In this document: positions 58,640 through 64,000 of the stretch, in pieces
Layout of the letters: every line of letters starts with the position of its first letter
Numbering within the stretch: position 1 is the first letter of the stretch
From: Diphasiastrum complanatum
Lineage: Eukaryota; Streptophyta; Lycopodiopsida; Lycopodiales; Lycopodiaceae
Length of the DNA: 64,000 nucleotides
Assembly (NCBI GenBank): GCA_029204225.1
Contig: CM055097.1
Coordinates: 66,730,941 to 66,794,940, forward strand
Direction of reading: 5' to 3'
Made by a program: the position numbers and the translations under genes
Notes under the pieces: model-generated
The model's database searches: none
What the model was told of the DNA's origin: nothing
What the model saw: the letters and a program-made list of their open reading frames with translations, nothing else

Positions 58640-59990
58640 TGAATTCACGAAATTACTAAAGGAGTACCAAGATGTATTTGTTTGGTCTCTCGATGATCTA
58701 AAAGGAATACATGTCGAATTCGGAGAGCACCGTATTGATATTAAAGAAGATGTTGTACCTATTCGATAGAGACATTATCGTCTCAATCCAAGATACTTCC
58801 TCATGGTAAAAGACAAACTCGACAAGCACCTTAAGGTAGGTATTATTTATCCCGTCTTAAGTAGCGAATGGGTGTCTCCTGTTGTTGTTGTTCCAAAGAA
58901 GAAGACTGGCAAAATTCGAATATGCCAGGACTTCACAATGCTGCCACAAGGAATGATCGCCACCCTTTACCCTTCACTGATTCTATATTAGATCAGTTGC
59001 TGGTCAAGAACGTTACAGTTTCTGTGACGGTTTCTTTGGTTACAATCAGTTGGAGTAAGAAAGGAGGATCGTTCAAAGACCACATTTACTACAGATTGGG
59101 GCACTTATGCCCAAACAAAATGCCTTTTGGTCTTGTAACGCATTGACAACTTTTCAAAAAATTATGATGTTAATTTTTGCTGCCTTTCTAAGAACTTTTC
59201 TTGAAATCTTTATTGATGATTTATGTGGTTATAGTGATTAAAAACACATATACAGAAGCTGAAATTTATATTACAACGGTGTCGAGACACTTGTTTATCG
59301 CTTCACCCAGAAAAATATTTTTTTGGTATAAAAGAAAGAATTTTACTTGGACACAGAATATCAAATAGATGAATAGAGGTCGATAAAGATAAAGTTGAGC
59401 TTATTAAGGACCTCCTGATACCAAAAAATCTACGTGAACTAAGAGCTTTCTTAGGACATGTCGGTTACTATCAGAGATTTATCCAAAATCATGTCTCTAT
59501 TGCTACTGTGCTTACTCATCTACTTAAGAAACAAGTGGAATACTTGTGGACGAAAGAACAGTAGACAACGTTCAAAGAACTCAAACAAAGATTGCATAGT
59601 TATATATCGATGTTTCTGCATTTGCTATTGGCGTCTGTCTGAGCCAGAAGGATGAACAGAAGAAAGATTATCCTATATACTATGCAAGTCGACAACTAAG
59701 TGCCTTGGAGAAGAATTATTAGGCTACAAAAAGGGAAGCACTCGGAATGATTTTTATTGTTAAGAAATTTTGACATTATTTGCTTGGATATGCTTTCATT
59801 TTCCATGTTGATCACTGTGCTCTAAAGTATCTTGTGAATAGACCAGATTTATCAGGACGAATTGCTCGATGGGTTCTACTTTTGCAAGAATTCACTTATC
59901 AAGTAGGACTTCACCAAGGAAAATATCATACGAATGCTGATTGTTTACCGTGACTCAGCACTGAAAAAGTTGAGAATTATTCAAAATTTC
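58640..59990 (+). pseudogene. Element H reverse transcriptase and RNase H relic
   Basis: The traceable pieces are YRLNPRYFLMVKDKLDKHLK, VSPVVVVPKKKTGKIRICQD, FGYNQ (after a catalytic Asp), FIDDL at about 59208 (the xxDD box), HPEKYFFGIKERILLGH, LRELRAFLGHVGYYQRFI and RNase H scraps (YYASRQLSALEKNY type). At least eight stops or shifts occur, so it is inactive. Confidence 0.7.
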
Positions 59991-60060
59991 ATCTACGAAT
60001 TCGTTATATTCTGATATCATTACCTATCTTAAAAATCAAATATATCTGGATGGATATGAT

Positions 60061-61222
60061 TTGGAAAAAAAGACAGTTTTTCAATATAAGGTAGCACCTT
60101 ATACTATTATTAACAATGTCCTGTACAAGCTTGGTGTTGATCAACAACTAAGAAGATGTCTCGAAACTGAAGATATTAAAAAGGTTGTACAAGCCTTATA
60201 TTCAGAAGATGTTGGCGGACACTATGCTTTGAAGAACATTGTTGATAAAATTTTGACTGCCAAGTATTGGTGGCCAACTATATTCAAGGATGTATCGAAT
60301 TATATAAAATTGGGTGATCCATGCCAAAGATCTGAAAAGCCAACAAAAGCAGTGAATTGGCCGGTGACACCAATCTACTTCTTGCACCATTTGAAAAGTG
60401 GGAGATTGACTTTGTCGGTCCAATCAAGCCCGTGACTCAACACACTATGTGTTGTTATATTCTGATTGTGATGGATTATGCTACGAAGAACGTAGAAGCA
60501 GAAGCAATGAAACAAAACTATGGAAAAATTGTCGCAACATTCTTATTCAAATAAATAATCACAAGATATGGTTGTCCTCTTGAATTAGTTAGTGACCATA
60601 GTACACATTTTTTTAATGACACAATACGGCTGCTGACAACAAATTTTCTGATTAAACACAGAAAGACAACCCCTTATAATCCAAAAGCAAATGGAATACT
60701 TTGGAAAATCTTGAATAAAATTATTGTTGCACATGCAACTGATTGGGAACAGAAATCACTTTCAGTTCTCTGGGCTTATCGAAAGACAGAGAAGATCACG
60801 ATGAAACAAACACCATATTATCTTACTTATGGTATGTATCCTATTTTACCTATTGAATTTGAGGTGCCAGCTTTTCGTATACAAGCCCAACGAACAGATG
60901 AAGAATATATTAATGCTAGGTTGACGACTATTGAAGACCTGAAGCTCGTTCAAACTCACAAAAACTAACGGAGGAAATCCAGAAACAACGAAAGAAAAAT
61001 TATCATAGTCGTATCAGAAAAAGTGATCTTAAAGCTGATGACTTTGCGCTGATCTATGATAGTCGACATCAAAAGTTCCCTGGAAAACTTCATATGAGAT
61101 GGCTCGGACCTTATAAAGTTATCGAGGTGTTCGAAAACAAATCTGCTCAACTCCAATCACTTGAAGGAGAAATATTACCGACTCGAATTAATGGGTCTTG
61201 GCTCAAGAAATATTATCTTTGA
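60061..61222 (+). pseudogene. Element H integrase
   Basis: An H2C2-type zinc region (GGHYALKNIVDKIL, YWWP, GDPCQRSEK; first Cys lost) is followed, after a shift, by the core: EKWEIDFVGPIKP (first Asp), VMDYATKNVEAEAM, CPLELVSDHSTHF (second Asp) and TTPYNPKANGILWK, where the catalytic Glu is replaced. The C-terminal KADDFALIYDSRHQKFPGKL and MRWLGPYKVIEVF is present to a stop at 61220-61222. Confidence 0.7.
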
Positions 61223-61640
61223 TATTTCTTTTTCTAGAATCTTTCTGGAATTTTTCGCAAATTTTCTAGCATTCATCTTTAGCATTTTTTTGCAATTTTT
61301 TTCTGATTTTTCTAGTATGTTTTTTCAAGAATATTTCTAGAAATTTTCTAGCATCTTTACTAAAAAAAATTTCGAGAAGATTTTCAAGAAATTTTCTATC
61401 ATTTACTCTAGATTCTTTTGAGAATAATCTTCTCGAGATGTTTTCTAGACATACCTTTCGAGAATTTTTCCTAGAAATATTTTCAAGAATTCTTACTAGG
61501 ATTTTTCTAGTATCTTTCTTGAATTTTCTAGTATCTTTCAAGAATCTTTCTAGTATATTTCGAGAATCTTTCTAGGTGCATTTCAAAACCTTCGAGAATC
61601 TTTTTAGCATCTTTTCTAAAATATTTTGAAAATCTTTCCA
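61223..61640. repeat. Degenerate TTTCTAG(T/A)ATCTTTC repeat array after pol
   Basis: Around 17-20 imperfect units of 18-25 bases (variants of TTTTCTAGCATCTTT and TTTCAAGAATCTTTC) lie between the pol stop and the next coding region. Open frames across it encode Arg/Lys/Phe low-complexity peptides and are not genes. Confidence 0.65.
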
Positions 61641-62041
61641 CGGACTTTTTGTATCCATCTATTAAAGAAAAGATGATGGCCATGTGGTCATCATTTTTCA
61701 CACGTTTTTACGTCTACACATAAAAACGACATCATTATGAGTATTTTTATTATTATTTTCTTTTCTTTTCACAACCGGTCTTACGACCATTAAGACTCTC
61801 TATCAAATTATATTATGAAACTATGAGCCATGCATGTCATTAATAAAGGAATTGACAGATGTCACGTCATCATAACATGTCATCGTCCTCTCCACAATAC
61901 CAATGCATATCATAGTCAATTTTCTATTTTCCTCCTCCCAATTTTCTGCTTTCTTTGCTTATTTGCGATTATTATTTTTGCGATCAAGCTTTCTAGTACG
62001 AACTGTTGTGATCTTTGAGCTTTTGTTCATTATTCGACGAA
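61641..62041. other. Non-coding leader before the downstream coding region
   Basis: AT-rich, no coding motif. It could carry a promoter or splice acceptor for the region that follows. Confidence 0.35.
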
Positions 62042-62587
62042 ATGACTTCTGGATCCAGCTCTTCCGTTATTTGGAAAGCACGCGTAGGAGTCTGCCTGGC
62101 ATCAATCCAGACTCTTCTAGAACAATGCAGGTTGAGAAATTTGAAAGTGGAACCTTCAATCATCCTTTCTGAAATCAGCACTAAGTTTGTTTATTCAATC
62201 CACTCAATATCTGAAGCGGATTTTAAAGTTCATGTGCGAGTCAAGTTCTTCGCCGTCATAGAAGAAGTGTTCTCCACCCCCCTAGGATTACCACTCGACG
62301 ACAATGTAATTTCTACAAGTAGAGATGTGGTTGACGAAAATACATACTTCTTGAGCAACTACTTTGTACCTACCAAAGGCCACAAAATTTCTATGATCAA
62401 GGATGCCACATTGAAAGTGTTTTGTAAATATGCCAATCAAGTTGTATTTTTGACAGATGCGGATGCTACCATTTCGGTGCAGAATTTTGGATATTTATTG
62501 GATGCTCTAGCCGGCAATCCTATATGTTTTGGCATCATTGCATACAAGGCATTTTTGAGTGGATCAAACACCAAAAGTTTTCTATAG
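62042..62587 (+). pseudogene. Element H extra coding region downstream of pol, part 1
   Basis: MTSGSSSSVIWKARVGVCLA opens a 182-codon frame, of which the last part reads YLLDALAGNPICFGIIAYKA. Athila/Tat-type elements often carry an additional frame after integrase. This one has no signal peptide at its start and no transmembrane segment convincing enough to call envelope-like. It may continue in part 2. I do not recognise a family. Confidence 0.45.
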
Positions 62588-62649
62588 TAGGAGCGCATGT
62601 TTCGTGACTATGGGAATATTTTGGGATCTTACACGATGAGAAAAAAAGC

Positions 62650-63990
62650 TTGTTGATGGGAAGATTGCTACCAACAACATCAATCAACCTATCTAGCCTC
62701 CTAACCACACCTGCCTTAACTACCACAATAATAACAACAATTGCACCAACAATCCAAGTAGCAGCTACAACTGTTATGGAGATTGACGGTGCTGCTTCAC
62801 AGAAGGATGACGCTACAACCACTGCTATGGACACAGATGGAGCTGTTGCTACAAAATCAACAAAGCCAGGCTCTGCTTCAACTTCACAGAAGTAGAAGAG
62901 CTCAAACGACACAAATGAAACATAGTCTGACAATTCAGACAAGGCTCGAGCAGCTGTAGAGGACGACACTGGGACAACTGATGAAGATGATGATGAACTT
63001 GACAAACAGCCCCAGTGGTTCACCTCCATGACATCCAGAGCCAAAAATCTTGTCGCTGAAATATATGAATATGACAAGTATAATCAGAAGAACACCATGG
63101 GGTTGATAAATGCAAAGACAAAGCTCCAAGACTCCCTCAAAGAGTCTTTCAAGAAGATCGACTCGCTCGAATCAGAGAACACCAAGCTGGTTGAACGAAA
63201 TCGTTCCCAAACAACTTCACACCACAACCAAGGAAGTAGATTCTTTGAAGGAGATCAATAAGGCAATTGAGGCCAAGTCTGTTAATTATCAAACTAGTAT
63301 CAATTCATTAAAACAATAGCTGCTGACAACAAATAAAGACAATGTACCTCTCTAGAAACTTTTGCAGGAGGGGCGAGCGACAAGAATAAAGGCCGAAACA
63401 ATGCTTGCTTTGTGTAGTAATGTCGGTACGGTAACAATAGACCTTTCAAAGCTAAACCAGGCTCAAGGCCATATGCTAGATAATTGTCGAGTCGAGTTCC
63501 TGCAACCGCTCAAAGATGAGAAGGCGCTACTCGAAGAAGAGTTGGCGGAGCTGAAGGAGCTCTTTATCGAAGCCATCCAGATATGCAGCGGGCCCGACTC
63601 CCATGACGAATATTCATAGGCCCTGCTAAAGATCGACGATTTGACACAACAACTCAAGTTCATTTCCATCTGTTTGAAAGTTGTTAATCACCCTGAGTAC
63701 TTGGAAGTAGTCGCAACAATTGACAAACTCAAAAAGGAGCTATCAAATCTTAAGTTAGCTACTGAATTACAAATTCAAGACATGGCCACAACAGCTACTC
63801 AAACAAAGCGACAATGTTGAAACCAATTAAAGGTATGTGCTGAAAGGTTCAATACATTTGCTGATCAATTTTGGAAGTGGTGTCCACAAGCATTTACCAT
63901 TAAATTACAATGGCATGTGGATCATATGATGCTACTAGGTGCAGTAGGCATCGCCTTCGACGAATAGGAGACACCATGGAAAAAGGATGA
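62650..63990 (+). pseudogene. Element H extra coding region, part 2 (Thr/Asp-rich then coiled coil)
   Basis: Several linked frames separated by single TAG codons (62893, 62923, 63317, 63617, 63967). First comes a Thr/Ala/Asp-rich stretch, then TDEDDDELDKQPQWF. Heptad-like helices follow (TKLQDSLKESFKKIDSLESE, LKDEKALLEEELAELKELF, IDKLKKELSNLKLATEL). Layout: acidic linker, then long coiled coil. Most interruptions are TAG/amber, which could be simple decay. It runs to the window end. Confidence 0.45.
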
Positions 63991-64000
63991 CTTTCTCTGG

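Larger units (their letters stand above)
55690..61210 (+). mobile_element. Element H: decayed Ty3/gypsy element, likely Athila/Tat-like
   Basis: Order: primer site, gag, zinc knuckles, protease, RT, RNase H, integrase. All domains are traceable, and all are interrupted by stops or frameshifts. The tRNA-Asp primer and the extra coding region downstream of pol point to the Athila/Tat group. The 3' LTR is not in the window. Confidence 0.75.

Noticed and set aside
62535-63077. 180-codon minus-strand frame rich in Ser and Val
   Set aside because: Antisense of the Thr/Asp-rich region of the downstream element H coding; Ser/Val richness is what the complement predicts.
1-64000. CRISPR arrays, bacterial operons, rRNA or tRNA genes
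   Set aside because: No regularly spaced repeats with unique spacers, no ribosomal RNA cores and no complete tRNA cloverleaf were seen. The tRNA-like strings are retroelement primer sites.

Overview
The window looks like nuclear DNA of a land plant with a large, retrotransposon-rich genome. Ferns and other seedless plants fit, but nothing here fixes the taxon. Evidence: Ty1/copia LTR elements primed by initiator-Met tRNA, a Ty3/gypsy element primed by tRNA-Asp, Helitron-type 3' ends, GT-AG introns, long CT/TA/CA microsatellites and very low gene density. Only one ordinary host gene looks intact: a secreted class-3 (GHSLG) lipase at 41209-42348 on the minus strand.

Layout. 1-5.2 kb: AT-rich non-coding DNA with short duplications, unrecognised coding remnants and a degenerate TTCGAG-type satellite. 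5.25-6.74 kb: two Helitron-like 3' termini, each followed by a TA microsatellite and separated by CT and CA tracts. 6.7-17.3 kb: mostly decayed DNA with a copia fragment and an LTR relic. 17.3-18.1 kb: fragments of an FCP1/NIF-type phosphatase pseudogene. 18.4 kb: a transposase-like fragment. 19.7-24.7 kb: element A, a complete copia-type element with 5-bp target duplication that lacks integrase core, RT and RNase H. 25.8-35.4 kb: a related minus-strand element (B) split by a nearly intact copia element (I, 26379-32367). 35.8-36.8 kb: the end of a third related element (C). 38.0-39.0 kb: another decayed copia gag (D).

43.8-51.6 kb is the most unusual part. Two diverged copies of a convergent two-gene cassette lie head-to-head, separated by a small copia derivative (E). 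Gene Y carries a clear histone-H3-like histone fold, then a basic linker, then a region with the Ulp1/C48 cysteine-protease pattern. Gene X is unrecognised. Shared exon structure in both Y copies, and the conserved convergent layout, argue for a real gene pair that was duplicated or mobilised as a unit. Both copies now carry stops and frameshifts.

52.0-55.5 kb (G) joins a copia-type gag directly to a gypsy-type RT and integrase. 55.6-61.2 kb (H) is a decayed gypsy element with a tRNA-Asp primer site, and 62.0-64.0 kb is an extra coiled-coil coding region downstream of its pol that runs off the window.

Three RT-less copia derivatives (A, B, C) carry unknown coding sequence after the integrase-RT hinge. 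B and C are clearly alike and A resembles B more weakly. These could be non-autonomous partners mobilised by elements such as I. All calls are by eye from sequence and translation; no database search was run.
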